Origin: an uncultured Eubacteriales bacterium
Lineage (GTDB): Bacteria > Bacillota > Clostridia > Oscillospirales > Acutalibacteraceae
DNA length: 36,262 nt
NCBI GenBank assembly: GCA_934525065.1
Contig: CAKSYX010000017.1
Location: forward strand, 1-36,262
Reading direction: 5' to 3'
The notes below the pieces were generated by a model, which did not search any database, was not told the DNA's origin, and was given only the letters and a program-made list of their open reading frames with translations. Below are positions 7,896-18,400 of the stretch, piece by piece. Every line of letters starts with the position of its first letter. Position 1 is the first letter of the stretch. A program made the position numbers and the translations under genes.

Positions 7896-8762
7896 ATGAG
7901 TGATTTTTTCAATGTCGTAAAAGAAAATACGGAGAAACTGCTGCTCTCGTTCCGCTGGAACGATGCGCTTGATATAATTTTTGTTGCCTTTGTTCTCTAT
8001 TATTGCATAAAGCTCTTCAGGCAGACCCGTGCCACCCACCTTGTCAAGGGCTTCATTTTCCTCGGTGTTGGCTATCTTGTCGTTTCGGCTCTTGATATGT
8101 CTACGAGCAGCTACCTTTTCAGCCGTTTGTTCAATGATATTGTTATTGTTGTCATCCTGCTCTTTCAGCCGGAGTTTCGCCATGCGATCGAGAGCTTCGG
8201 ACGCGGCGATTTCAAAAAGTTCACAATTTTTTCGCGTGACTCCGTGCTTGAACGCGAACAGAAGCACGCCGCTGTTTCCGCAGTGTGCAAGGCGGCGTCC
8301 AATATGAGCGAAACGAAAACCGGAGCGCTCATCGTCTTTGAAGGAAAAAGCCCTCTGGGTGAAATTATTGCCACAGGCAGTGATATCGACGCCAAAATTT
8401 CCGTCCCTATCATAGAGAATATTTTTTATCCTAAATCGCCTTTACATGACGGCGCAATGATTATCCGCGACTGCCGTGTCTGCGCCGCCGGCTGCATTCT
8501 TCCGCTGACTCAAAGCGCACTCAGCCGTGAGCTTGGAACAAGACACAGAGCGGCCGTCGGAATCAGCGAGGGCTCGGATGCAATGGTTGTTGTTGTTTCT
8601 GAAGAAACAGGTGCAATTTCGGTTGCGAGCGGCGGCTCGCTCAGACGCGGACTTACCACCGGAGAGCTGCTTGAAACGCTTTCTGATTTTTTGATCGGTA
8701 ATGAGGACGAAAAACCGGAAAAGAAAAAGAGCAAACGGAGGAAGAAAAGTGAAAAAGATTAA
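7896..8762 (+). CDS. cdaA: Diadenylate cyclase CdaA
   Basis: 288 residues from ATG 7896, preceded by GGTTGGTG; an in-frame TTG at 7881 is less likely. Three N-terminal hydrophobic segments (about residues 20-80) anchor it in the membrane, followed by the DAC domain. Catalytic signatures are LHDGAMII with D185 and the R216-H217-R218 of GTRHRAA. CdaA condenses two ATP into c-di-AMP, the essential messenger for potassium, osmolyte and cell-wall homeostasis in Firmicutes. The lysine-rich C-terminal tail (EKKKSKRRKKSEKD) is cytosolic. The 3' end overlaps cdaR by 14 bases, the conserved cdaA-cdaR order; the usual third gene glmM is not next in this window. Confidence 0.95.
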   Translation: MSDFFNVVKENTEKLLLSFRWNDALDIIFVAFVLYYCIKLFRQTRATHLVKGFIFLGVGYLVVSALDMSTSSYLFSRLFNDIVIVVILLFQPEFRHAIESFGRGDFKKFTIFSRDSVLEREQKHAAVSAVCKAASNMSETKTGALIVFEGKSPLGEIIATGSDIDAKISVPIIENIFYPKSPLHDGAMIIRDCRVCAAGCILPLTQSALSRELGTRHRAAVGISEGSDAMVVVVSEETGAISVASGGSLRRGLTTGELLETLSDFLIGNEDEKPEKKKSKRRKKSEKD

Positions 8763-10059
8763 GACCGGCTTTTTTGAAAAAGTCTTTTATAACAATAAGT
8801 TTCTTTTTATTCTGTCGCTTGTTCTTTCTGTCGCTCTCTGGGCTGCGGTCAAAATAAATTACAGCGACAGCACAACAAGAACAATCTCCGACGTCAAGTT
8901 TACAATTGACAGCAGACTTGCCCAGGAGAACGACTTTGAACCGTTTGTTGAATCGGATGACCTCAAGGTTGACGTTGAAATCAGCGGAAAGAGCTTTAAC
9001 GTCAATTCCTTTTCAAAGGACGATATCGTTGTTGAAGCTGTTTCCGGCTATGTCGATTCTGCGGGCTATAAGGTTCTCAATATTACCGCCCGTTCAAACG
9101 AAAGCGGCGTGACTGTTTCTTCCGTTTCGCCTTCAACCGTTACCGTTTTCTTTGATAAATCCGCAAGCGATACTTTTAACGTTGAAGCGCGGCTTAAAAA
9201 CGCCTCTGCGCTTGAAAATACCGAGGATTACTATATCGGACAGCCTGTTCCCTCGCTGAGTACAGTGAGCGTAAGCGGCCCGGCTTCCGTTCTTGAAGGG
9301 CTTAAAAAGGTCAGATTCACCGCCACGGTCAGCAAGGACCTTCTTCCTCTTACTCAGACGGTTGAGCTCCCGGCGAAAATCAGCTTTGAAACAACGAGCA
9401 AGGTGGGCAAGGAGTTTTTGACCTGCAATGATGTCGGCGCGGAGTCGAATCCCGCTTCGGTAACTATTCCTGTTTCAAAAATCAAAACGGTCAAAACTGC
9501 GGTCAAGTTTATTAACGAGCCTACGTTCTATGATAAAAATCCGCCGCGAGTGACTGTTGTGCCCTCAAGCGTCAAAATTCTTTATAACCCAGCCGATGAG
9601 GAATATGAAACCTATAACGTTGCAACGGTTGATTTCAGCAGATTGAAGGCCGGCAAAAACGTTTTCACGGTTCCTGTTGACGAAAAAAACACGGTTGCCC
9701 TTTTTGACAAGGAGCTCAAGGAATTCAGAGTGACGATAGACCTCGGAACGATGAGCCAGACGACCCTTGACGCTTCAAACGCCAAGGTGGTTTTCCTCAA
9801 TCAGACGAAGGGCTTCAAGTATACCGCTCTGCTCAGCGATTTGGGTCTTGACAGCGTAACAATCATCGGCCCGGAAAAAAGCCTTGAAAAGCTCAAGGCG
9901 GACATGCTTCAAATTGAAATTAACGTTTCCTCTCTCAATACCGACCATACCCGCTATCAGGAGGTTGAAATTTCAAATATCTCGATCCAGTCGCCGGAAA
10001 TTGACGACTGCTGGGTATACGGAAGCTACCGTGCAAAGGTTTCGGCAAAACCGTCGTAA
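8749..10059 (+). CDS. cdaR: CdaR (YbbR-domain regulator of CdaA)
   Basis: 436 residues from GTG 8749, which has GGAGG (8737-8741) at a 7-base spacing inside the cdaA 3' end; the ATG at 8701 lies in another gene and lacks a ribosome site. A single N-terminal TM helix (FLFILSLVLSVALWAAVKI, about residues 17-35) is followed by an extracytoplasmic chain of YbbR-type beta domains, visible as recurring VxVSGPxSVLEGLKKV and VTIIGPEKSLEKLK segments (about four repeats). CdaR binds and modulates CdaA across the membrane. Length and order fit the Firmicutes family. A terminator closes the operon. Confidence 0.92.
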   Translation: MKKIKTGFFEKVFYNNKFLFILSLVLSVALWAAVKINYSDSTTRTISDVKFTIDSRLAQENDFEPFVESDDLKVDVEISGKSFNVNSFSKDDIVVEAVSGYVDSAGYKVLNITARSNESGVTVSSVSPSTVTVFFDKSASDTFNVEARLKNASALENTEDYYIGQPVPSLSTVSVSGPASVLEGLKKVRFTATVSKDLLPLTQTVELPAKISFETTSKVGKEFLTCNDVGAESNPASVTIPVSKIKTVKTAVKFINEPTFYDKNPPRVTVVPSSVKILYNPADEEYETYNVATVDFSRLKAGKNVFTVPVDEKNTVALFDKELKEFRVTIDLGTMSQTTLDASNAKVVFLNQTKGFKYTALLSDLGLDSVTIIGPEKSLEKLKADMLQIEINVSSLNTDHTRYQEVEISNISIQSPEIDDCWVYGSYRAKVSAKPS

Positions 10060-10065
10060 AAAAGT

Positions 10066-10105
10066 AAACAGCTGTAATTCCCGGTGATTACGGCTGTTTT
10101 GTTTC
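10066..10105 (+). terminator. Terminator of the cdaA-cdaR operon
   Basis: AAACAGCTGTAAT (10066-10078) pairs with ATTACGGCTGTTT (10087-10099) with one G-U wobble, followed by TGTTTCAT. Confidence 0.8.
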
Positions 10106-10174
10106 ATAGCCGCAGGCCGCTTTGAATGGTACACCGTTTAAAAATGACTTTTTTGTTAAATATTCATTTTACTG

Positions 10175-10203
10175 TTGATTTAATTTGAAGAATTTACTAT
10201 AAT
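10175..10203 (+). promoter_or_regulatory. Promoter of the penicillin-binding protein gene
   Basis: TTGATT (10175-10180), a 17-base spacer and a consensus TATAAT (10198-10203). About 135 bases of leader separate it from the start codon. Confidence 0.75.
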
Positions 10204-10213
10204 TGGTAAATAA

Positions 10214-10236
10214 CAATGGCGCAGTGTGCGCCATTG
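10214..10236 (+). promoter_or_regulatory. Perfect inverted repeat at the transcript start of the PBP gene
   Basis: CAATGGCGCA (10214-10223), GTG, TGCGCCATTG (10227-10236). It begins about 11 bases after the -10 hexamer, so it sits at the transcription start. It could be a repressor operator or a 5'-end stabilising hairpin. A second small stem, TCGGC-TCA-GCCGA (10243-10255), follows. Confidence 0.6.
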
Positions 10237-10337
10237 TGTGAGTCGGCTCAGCCGAATCAGCGGCCGCTTTCCGTGTGGACAGGCTGTTCGCAAAGGCGGC
10301 CTTGCAAATTCAAATTAAAGCTTCGGAGGTTATTTCT

Positions 10338-12695
10338 ATGCCAAAAAGCTCAAATGATAAATCTCAGGCAGAGCATCGCAGCAGCTCTTCAAAGCAGCCG
10401 CGCGCCAAGAGAAAGAGAGAAAAGAAAAGGAAGAAGCATCCTGTGCTCTTTTCAATTTTTCTCGGTCTTTTCTGCCTTTTCGTTGCCGGAATGCTGACTG
10501 TGATCATCGTTGGCAACAACGTGCTTTCCTATGTTGATGATTTTGTCAACGGAAAAATTGTTGTTGACCTCGATAACTACAAAAGTTCACAGAGCATGAC
10601 GTCAATAATGTATCACTATAACTCAGACGGAAAAGCCGTTGAATCAATGCGCCTGCACGGCGAGGAAAACCGAATCTGGGTCGATTACGACAAAATGCCG
10701 GATGACCTGCTTTGGGCTTTCGTCTGCCTTGAGGACAAGCGCTTTTATGACCACAGCGGCGTTGACTGGATCAGAACCATCGGAGTTTTCATCAAGCCGT
10801 CTCTTGACGGTCAGGGCGGTTCAACAATCACTCAGCAGCTCATCAAGAACCTTACAGATCAGAAGGAAGTTACCTATATCCGTAAGTTCAATGAGATACT
10901 CCGTGCGCTCAATCTTGAAAAGTTCTATTCAAAAAAGGATATTCTTGAAGCGTATCTCAACACGGTGTATCTCGGCGCCGGCTGCTACGGTGTCAAGACC
11001 GCTGCGGAGACCTATTTCGGAAAATCCGTCAGCGACCTCAACGTTGCCGAATGTGCCGTCCTTGCCGGAATCACTCAGGCTCCGTATTCCTATAACCCTT
11101 ATGTAAACTATGACAAGGCGATTACACGCCAGCGCAACTGCCTTTACTATATGCACCAGCAGGGCAAGCTTACCGATAAGGAGTATCGGAAGGCACTCAA
11201 AACAAAAATCAAGCTTGTCAGCCAAAAGGCAGACAACAGCAGCAGTGAAACCAAGGACGAGGAAATTTATTCCTGGTATCAGGAGTATGTAATTGACCAG
11301 GTCATTGCCGACCTTCAAAGCGAATACGGCTACGAATACAACGAAGCGTGGCGCATGGTGTATTATGGCGGACTTAAGATTTATACCGCTGTTGACACAA
11401 GCGTTCAGTCTCAGCTTGAAAGTATTTATGAAAACCGAACAGGTTTCCCGTATTCCTCAACGGACAGCCGCGGAAAGCTTCCGGAATCATCAATGACGAT
11501 AATGGACTATAAGGGCAGAATTGTTGCCCTCGTCGGAGGAACAGGCAAAAAGACAGGCAACCGTTCTTATAACAGAGCTACCGATAACCGCGCAAAGCGT
11601 CAGCCCGGTTCTTCAATCAAGCCGCTGAGCGTTTACGGCCCGGCGATGGATCTCGGCCTGATTTCGCCCTCCTCACTTATTCTTGAAAAGGCGATAACCC
11701 TCAACGGCGATCCCTGGCCGCGCAACTTCAACGGTGACCACGGTTCGGGCGGTTATATAACCGTTACCGAAGCACTCGTCCGTTCACTCAACACAGTTCC
11801 TGCGCGTATTCTTCAGGAGATGCTCGGTCTTAACTCCGCTTATGAATACTGCAATGAGCATTTCCATCTTAATCTTTCAAGCAATGATATTACGCTCAGT
11901 TCCTTCGCCGTAGGCGGAACAAATACCGGCGTAACCACCCTTGAAATGGCAGCGGCCTTTGCCGCCTTCGGCAACGGCGGAAAATATTTCAAGCCGTACA
12001 GCTATTACAAGGTTCTTGACCGCAACGGAAAAACCCTTCTTGACAACACGAATAATGAACCTGAGCAGGCTATCAAGACTTCGACCGCAAACTCGATGCT
12101 TTCAATGCTCACAAAGGCCGTTACTCAGTCCAACGGTACCGCCTACGGCTCATACATTTCCGGCTTCCAGACCTTTGCAAAAACCGGTACTACCTCCGAT
12201 AACTGCGACAAGTGGTACTGCGGCGGAACGCCTCATTATGTAACTGCTGTCTGGTACGGCTATGACTACAGATCCGACCTTCATACCGGAGGAACAAACC
12301 CGTCAAAGACTATCTTCAGAGAAGTTTTCAGCACCATTCACCAAGGCCTTTCCTCCAAGACGTTTGCGGACGTTATTGTTGAAGCGGGCGGCAGCCGTGA
12401 GGATGCCAATGTCAAGGTTCCGACCGTTGACCTGACAACCGAGGCGCAGTCAGATACCACCGAGGAAACAACGGAAGAAAAGACGACCAAGGAGCCGAAG
12501 ACGACCGAAAAGCCGACGCGTCCGACTACCACAAGGAAGCCGACCGAGCCGCCGACAACCAAGCCGACAGAATCGCCGACAACCAAACCGACCGAGCCAA
12601 CGACGACTAAGCCGACAGAGCAGCAGACCACAACCGAAAAGCCGCCGGAGCCGAACCCCGAGCCTCAGCCCGAAAAGCCGGAAAATGCGGCGTAA
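10338..12695 (+). CDS. Class A penicillin-binding protein (bifunctional transglycosylase/transpeptidase)
   Basis: 785 residues from ATG 10338 (GGAGGT 7 bases upstream); a longer GTG frame from 10275 lacks support. A basic cytosolic N-terminus and one TM helix (about residues 33-58) precede the GT51 domain, with catalytic E132 in LEDKRFYDHSG and GGSTITQQLIKN. The transpeptidase domain has S425-S-I-K428, S483-L-N and K615-T-G. It polymerises and cross-links peptidoglycan at the outer face of the membrane. The last 90 residues are an extracellular low-complexity Thr/Pro/Glu/Lys tail (TTKPTEPTTTKPTE), longer than usual, probably disordered and wall-spanning. ruvX follows 16 bases after the stop. 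Confidence 0.95.
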   Translation: MPKSSNDKSQAEHRSSSSKQPRAKRKREKKRKKHPVLFSIFLGLFCLFVAGMLTVIIVGNNVLSYVDDFVNGKIVVDLDNYKSSQSMTSIMYHYNSDGKAVESMRLHGEENRIWVDYDKMPDDLLWAFVCLEDKRFYDHSGVDWIRTIGVFIKPSLDGQGGSTITQQLIKNLTDQKEVTYIRKFNEILRALNLEKFYSKKDILEAYLNTVYLGAGCYGVKTAAETYFGKSVSDLNVAECAVLAGITQAPYSYNPYVNYDKAITRQRNCLYYMHQQGKLTDKEYRKALKTKIKLVSQKADNSSSETKDEEIYSWYQEYVIDQVIADLQSEYGYEYNEAWRMVYYGGLKIYTAVDTSVQSQLESIYENRTGFPYSSTDSRGKLPESSMTIMDYKGRIVALVGGTGKKTGNRSYNRATDNRAKRQPGSSIKPLSVYGPAMDLGLISPSSLILEKAITLNGDPWPRNFNGDHGSGGYITVTEALVRSLNTVPARILQEMLGLNSAYEYCNEHFHLNLSSNDITLSSFAVGGTNTGVTTLEMAAAFAAFGNGGKYFKPYSYYKVLDRNGKTLLDNTNNEPEQAIKTSTANSMLSMLTKAVTQSNGTAYGSYISGFQTFAKTGTTSDNCDKWYCGGTPHYVTAVWYGYDYRSDLHTGGTNPSKTIFREVFSTIHQGLSSKTFADVIVEAGGSREDANVKVPTVDLTTEAQSDTTEETTEEKTTKEPKTTEKPTRPTTTRKPTEPPTTKPTESPTTKPTEPTTTKPTEQQTTTEKPPEPNPEPQPEKPENAA

Positions 12696-12711
12696 AGGGG
12701 AGATGAATGAT

Positions 12712-13122
12712 ATGATTATTCTTTCGGTCGATTACGGCGATTCGCGAACCGGACTTGCCGTTTGCGACAGGCTTGAAATGCTTGCTTCTCCGCTCGGTGT
12801 CATAAACGAAAAATACGAACCTCACGTTCTTGAGGCGGTCACCTCTGCGGCTGAGCAGAGCAAGGCGCAGCTGATTGTTGTCGGCCTGCCGCGGAACATG
12901 GACGGCTCATTCGGCCCGCGAGCGGAAAAATGTACGGATTTTGCAAGAAAGCTTGAAGAAGCTTCAAAAATCAAAACCGTGATGTTTGACGAAAGGCTGA
13001 CCACCGTCAGTGCTCACAGGGCGCTGAACGAGGTCAACGTCCGCGGAAAAAAACGAAAAGGAATCGTTGACGCTGTTGCCGCCGTCATGATTCTTGAAGA
13101 TTTTCTGAAAACACGCCGTTAG
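12712..13122 (+). CDS. ruvX: RuvX/YqgF family Holliday junction resolvase-like nuclease
   Basis: 136 residues from ATG 12712, which is 9 bases after AAGGGGAG. Earlier in-frame ATGs at 12685 and 12703 give longer N-termini but overlap the PBP gene or touch the ribosome site. The RNase H-like fold begins IILSVDYGDSRTGLAV with the first catalytic Asp. VVGLPRNMDGS and the MFDERLTTVSA motif follow, and the last catalytic Asp is in GIVDAVAAVMIL. RuvX is associated with pre-16S rRNA 5' end processing and Holliday junction resolution. The length is typical (about 138). It is co-transcribed with the PBP gene, then terminated. Confidence 0.93.
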   Translation: MIILSVDYGDSRTGLAVCDRLEMLASPLGVINEKYEPHVLEAVTSAAEQSKAQLIVVGLPRNMDGSFGPRAEKCTDFARKLEEASKIKTVMFDERLTTVSAHRALNEVNVRGKKRKGIVDAVAAVMILEDFLKTRR

Positions 13123-13137
13123 CATAAATTTCGTTTT

Positions 13138-13178
13138 AAAACCTGTTCCGTTCATTTTCGGAGCAGGTTTTATTTTAT
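13138..13178 (+). terminator. Terminator after ruvX
   Basis: AAAACCTGTTCCG (13138-13150) pairs with CGGAGCAGGTTTT (13159-13171) with one wobble, followed by ATTTTATTT. The next 150 bases, to the promoter at 13336, hold no visible gene or structure. Confidence 0.85.
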
Positions 13179-13335
13179 TTAAATCGGTTTAACGCGTTTC
13201 GGAATAATAGACATTCATTGGCACATCTGCAACATTTTTTCAAAAAGTGACGGAATTGCATTTGGCATTTTACACATAAAAAACAAAAAAGTTCAGAGAA
13301 TATTCACAAATTGGGCGTTATATGTGTCATTCTTA

Positions 13336-13364
13336 TTGACTAAACCGTTTGAATTTGTTAAAAT
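13336..13364 (+). promoter_or_regulatory. Promoter of the CotH-kinase gene
   Basis: TTGACT (13336-13341), 17-base spacer, TAAAAT (13359-13364): a near-consensus sigma-A promoter. The leader contains a small stem (GTCGGA-TAAAG-TCCGGC). Confidence 0.75.
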
Positions 13365-13429
13365 CATCTGGTAAATAAGGCTTTTGTCGGATAAAGTCCG
13401 GCTGCTTAAAATAATGATGAGGTGATCAA

Positions 13430-15427
13430 ATGTCAAAAAGACTTCAGAAAACGCTTTCAGTTGTTCTTTCGCTGATTTTTGCTCTTTCGGTCTTTGCCGT
13501 GACTGCTTCGGCTCAGGGAGATATTGAATATCTTTCGCTGAACGGCGTTGCAAAGGGAGAAAGATTCTTTACCGAATGGCAAAAGAGCGAAGCAGACGGA
13601 AAGTATTATTTTTACCTTCCGGCGGGAACTGATCTTTCCTCTGTCAAAACAAAGTTTGTTGCCGCGGCTCCGGTTTATGTCGGCGAAACAAAGCTCGGCT
13701 ATGACAAGGAAACGGACGCTTTCGCAGGCGGCGGCGAATTTACTGTAACCAGCGGCTCGGCAAGCTATCAGGTCGTTCTCCTTCAGTCGCAGAACATTCC
13801 CGCAATGTTCATTGAAACCGAGTCCGGTTCGCTTGATGCTATTCACGCGGACAAGTCTCACAAGGAAAAGGGCAAGATTGCCGTTGTTGAAGACGGTGAG
13901 GTTACCGTTGACACTACCCTCGCTTCAATTAAGGGCCGGGGCAATTCAACCTGGAGCCTTGACAAAAAGCCGTATAACATTAAGTTTGACAAGAAAACAA
14001 ATCTCCTCGGTCTCGGCAAGGCCAAAAAGTTCAGCCTTCTTGCTTCGCGCTATGACCCGTCGTTTTTGAGGAATACTTTTATTTTTGACCTTTCCGATGA
14101 AATGGGACTTTATTATTCCTCAAAGTCTAAGCCGGTTGACCTTTATATCAACGGTGAATATCTCGGCAACTACCTTGTTTGCGAGAGCGTTGAGGTTGGC
14201 TCAAGCCGCGTCGATATCACGGATCTTGAAGATCTTAACGAAGAAGCCAACCCCGGCACTGACATTGAAAAAGCTCCGCTTGCCGGCGACAGAAACGGAA
14301 GCAGCGCAGGCTCGATCAAATATGTTGATTTTCAGGGGAATCCCGAGGATATTTCGGGCGGATATCTCCTTGAATTTGATTTTCTCAACAGATATGAACC
14401 CGAGATCAGCGGCTTTGTGACCAAGGTCGGTCAGCCAGTTGTTCTCAAGAGCCCGGAATATGCTTCAAAGGCTCAGGTTGAATATATCAGCTCGTTTTGG
14501 CAGGAGTTTGAAGATGCTCTCTATTCAGAAACCGGAACAAATTCACTCGGAAAGCACTATACAGATTACATAGACCTTGATTCGTTTGCAAAAATGTATA
14601 TCATCGAAGAGCTTTCGATGGACGTTGACGCCGGACTTTCAAGCTGCTATTTCTTCAAAGACGCAAAGTCAGACAGGATTTACGCTTCTCCGGTTTGGGA
14701 CTTCGACCTTGCGCTCGGCTCATATGACAGCTCGCGCTACGGTGTTTCGCTCCTTGATTCAACAAAATGGTTTGCCGCAAACTCATATATAAACGGCAAG
14801 AGCAATCCCACAGGTAGGGCTTTCTATACCATTTTCGGCGAGCTTTTCAGACATGACGATTTCATTGCTGCCGTTAAAAAGGCGTGGAATGAAAATGCCG
14901 CTCCCAACCTCGGCGAAGAAAAGATTGCCGAGATCAAGTCGCTCGCAAGTGAAATTGCCGCTTCGGCAACAATGGATAACTACCTCTGGCGCCGTCAGCT
15001 CGACAGCAGCTACGAGACGGTCATGGACGCTTTCAATAAGGAAGTTGACTATCTCGCTTCGTTTATCACAAACCGCACAACTGCTCTTTCAAAGGGCTAT
15101 TCGGACAAGGCGGCCTATCTCCTCTATGACTCAAACGGCGCAGAAGGCGTTGTGTTTGAAACCGGTATAACAATTGCCGGCGAAAAGCTGAAGGTTCAGG
15201 AGTGCTCAATGGATCACGATGACTTCCTTTATGTTTTCGACAGCTGGAACACCGCAAAAGACGGCAGCGGAACCTCATATCAGCCCGGCGATGAAATCAC
15301 TCTCACCGAGGGCAGCACTGTTCTTTATGCACAGTGGAAAAAGGTCAGCTTTATTGTTGCAAACTTCATGCGCTTCATTGAGCTTGTCAAGGCGCTCGTT
15401 GCAAGAATTCTCGGCTGGTTCAGATAA
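13430..15427 (+). CDS. Secreted CotH-kinase-domain protein with InlB-like repeat
   Basis: 665 residues; GAGGTG lies 6 bases before the ATG. A signal peptide (about 1-28, SVFAVTASA) is followed by a beta domain, then a CotH kinase domain beginning IKGRGNSTW (about 167) and containing KPYNIKF, INGEYLGNYLV and the metal-binding-type VWDFDLALG (about 422-430). CotH kinases phosphorylate proteins; in Bacillus they act on spore coat proteins, while secreted clostridial versions have unknown targets. A Listeria-Bacteroides (InlB B) type repeat follows (FDSWNTAKDGSGTSY...TVLYAQW, about 605-640). The protein ends in a hydrophobic/basic helix (FMRFIELVKALVARIL) with no sortase motif or dockerin. It is followed after 72 bases by another large secreted protein with a similar end. 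Confidence 0.85.
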   Translation: MSKRLQKTLSVVLSLIFALSVFAVTASAQGDIEYLSLNGVAKGERFFTEWQKSEADGKYYFYLPAGTDLSSVKTKFVAAAPVYVGETKLGYDKETDAFAGGGEFTVTSGSASYQVVLLQSQNIPAMFIETESGSLDAIHADKSHKEKGKIAVVEDGEVTVDTTLASIKGRGNSTWSLDKKPYNIKFDKKTNLLGLGKAKKFSLLASRYDPSFLRNTFIFDLSDEMGLYYSSKSKPVDLYINGEYLGNYLVCESVEVGSSRVDITDLEDLNEEANPGTDIEKAPLAGDRNGSSAGSIKYVDFQGNPEDISGGYLLEFDFLNRYEPEISGFVTKVGQPVVLKSPEYASKAQVEYISSFWQEFEDALYSETGTNSLGKHYTDYIDLDSFAKMYIIEELSMDVDAGLSSCYFFKDAKSDRIYASPVWDFDLALGSYDSSRYGVSLLDSTKWFAANSYINGKSNPTGRAFYTIFGELFRHDDFIAAVKKAWNENAAPNLGEEKIAEIKSLASEIAASATMDNYLWRRQLDSSYETVMDAFNKEVDYLASFITNRTTALSKGYSDKAAYLLYDSNGAEGVVFETGITIAGEKLKVQECSMDHDDFLYVFDSWNTAKDGSGTSYQPGDEITLTEGSTVLYAQWKKVSFIVANFMRFIELVKALVARILGWFR

Positions 15428-15499
15428 GGACCGCAAGCACATGGGAATAATGCCGTAAGGCAAAACAATAAATTATTCTGAAAGGAATGTGGCTGAAAA

Positions 15500-18400
15500 A
15501 TGAAAAACAGAACTTTCAAAAAAGCGATTTCGGCGCTTTTGTGCATGGTTATGATCTTCTCAAGCGTAGCCATGGGCGTTTCGGCGTTTGATTTCAAGGT
15601 TCCGAGCAATATGTTCCTCATCTCCAAAACGGAGAGCAGAATTGCTCCGGGCGTTACCGAAAACAAAATCATCACCAACGGAAAAGACGGAGACAGCCAG
15701 GTCATGGGCTACGCTGTTGAAGTTGACACAAGCAACAAAACAACTGCTTTTGCAGTTGGCTATAACAACTATGACGGAACAAAATGGAGTATGCAGACCG
15801 TCAGAAAACAGGCCGCTGCAATTGAAAAGAAGCGCGGCGTGAACGTTGTTGCCGCCTTCAACGCAGACATTTATAACATGCAGACCGGTGAACCTACAGG
15901 CTGCCTTGTTATGAATAACATTGCCTATAAGGCCGGTATCGGCCGCCCGTACTTCGCCGTTATGAAGGACGGTTCGGTCAAGATCGGCAGAAGCATGACG
16001 CAGGAAATTCTTGATAACTGCTCGGAAGCTGTTTCCGGTTTCTTCACCCTTATTGAAAACGGCGTAAGAACAGCTGAAGGCAACTCCGATGACGGTCTTG
16101 TTCCCAAGACTGCAGTCGGAATCAAAGCAGACGGAAAGGTTGTTCTTTATTGCGCAGACGGACGTAACTATCCCGTTTCGGTCGGTCTGAGCAACAAGGG
16201 CGTTGCCGACATCATGGAAGGTCTCGGCTGCGTTGACGTTCTTAACCTTGACGGCGGCGGTTCAACAACCTACGCTGCAAAATATGAGGGCAGCTCCTCT
16301 CTTGAGGTTGCGAACAACCCCTCCGACGGAGTTGAAAGGAACGTTTCTTCCTCACTCTTTGTTCTTTCAAACGCAAAGCCGACAGGTGAGTTTGACCACG
16401 CTTCAATGCTCCCCAACAATGAGCTTTACACTCCGGAATCAACTGTTCAGTTCTCCGCAAAGGGCGTTGACTCCTCGGGTGCTGCGGCTGACCTTCCGTC
16501 AGACGGAAAGTTTGTTCTCGCTGAAGAAAGCGCTGCTCTCGGAACCATTACCGACGACGGCTTCTTCACCTCAAACGGAACTGCGGGCGACGTTAAGGTC
16601 AACTATGTTTCCGGCGGCGAGGTCTGCGGAACAACGACTATCGGCGTTGTTGTTCCCGATGAACTTTATGTTCCCAACCACGAGGTTTCTCTCGGCTTTG
16701 AGGAAACCACAGACTTTGGCGTTATTGCAAAATATCAGAGCAGAACCGTAGCCATGAAGGACGGCGACCTTATGTGGGCAATCGCTGACCTTGAAGGCAA
16801 CGATCTCGGTGAATCTGCAGGTACTTTCAGCGGCCTTACCTTTACAACTCTTGACGGTGTAACCGTTAATGCGAACGTTACGGCGAGACTTAAGTATAAC
16901 CTTGAAGTCGGCGTTGTTGTCAAAGCAATCATCGGTGCAATGCCTGTTGTTATGTATGACTTTGAGTATACAACCGACAAGGAAGAGGCTGACAACAGCA
17001 ACGGCGCACTCAAGTACATCCCGTCATACCAAATGCCGCGTTTTGACCGTTCAATCGGAACTTCCAGCCCGCAGCAGGCTGCAGAGTTCTATGAACAGGG
17101 CTACCCGCTTTACTGCTGGCCGAATGCTTCGCTCACCGACCAGGAATCAATGAAAGCGACTGTTGTTTCAAAGGATGACGGCGAACCGGTTCGTTTCGGC
17201 AACAAGTCGCTCAGAATCGACTACGACTACTCTTCATTCAATGGCTCTTCAAACTCGAACAACTATCTTCGTGTAACGAGCCCGACATATTCATTTGAAG
17301 GTTCACCGACAGCTATCGGCTGCTGGATCTACGTTCCGGAAGGAACCTCAAACTTCGTTCTTTATCTTAACTGTTCAAATAAAGACGGCAGCCTTTCCTA
17401 TATGCCGGTAACAAGGATGTATGATCCCGAAGCCGGAAAGCAGGTTTACACCGGTATTGACTGGACAGGCTGGAAATACGTTGAATTTGATCTCATGGAT
17501 ACCCAGCTCGCTTCCGGTGCCGGCAGCGCGAACGCTCCGTTCGGTTTCTATCAGGGCTGCGGCGTTTTCTGGATCTCCTTCCAGCCCGGTAAGGGTTACG
17601 GCGACAGAACCGCTTCAAGAGTTTATCTCGATAATATTCAGCTTATCTACGGCGCAAATGTTGACGACACAAAGAACCCGGAAATCCTTTCAATGCACTC
17701 AATCGGAGAGCAGATTGAAAAGGACGGCAGCACTGTTTTCAATAAGGCTACCAACACCTTCACTGCAACCTTCAAGGATGACGACGGAAAGTATGCAACC
17801 GGAATCGATCCGAACGAAGTCAAGCTTTATATTGACGGCGTTGACGAGACCGAAAACTGCACCATCGTTGAAACCGACGGCGAGATTCATCTTTATGACA
17901 AAACACTCTCCGACGGTATGCACAGCATAAAGGTTTCCGTTGCGGATAAGTTCGGAAACCAGACCGAAGAAACCAGATATTTCCTTGTTGACGCAAAGCA
18001 GGGCAAGACAGAGGTTTCCCTCTCTGCTCAGGACTCTCCGGTTCTCGGCGAAGACTTCGTTCTTGAGGTTACTGCAAACGACAATACCGTTGAATCGGCT
18101 GACGTTTCTCTCAAGGTTCTCTCATACTTTGTCAAGTATTGGAACAACATCAGAGTTGAAGCCGGTGAGAACTACGCTCTTGACGGTGAAGCAGCTTATG
18201 ATTCCAAGGAAGATGAGCTCAGCTTCAAGGTCAGCAAAAAGGTTGACGCTTCCTCAGACAGCAACGTAATTGCAAGAGTTATTGTTTCAATTCCCACCGA
18301 TGTTCCGGAGGGTCTTGAAGTAACATACAGAATTACAAAGGGTGCTCTTAAATTTGCAGACGGAACAAACGGCTCCTTCTCAGGAAAGCTTACAACTCAG

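Noticed and set aside
12338..12631. Antisense reading frame opposite the PBP tail
   Set aside because: A Val/Gly-rich frame produced by the reverse complement of the Thr/Pro repeat; no ribosome site or family likeness.
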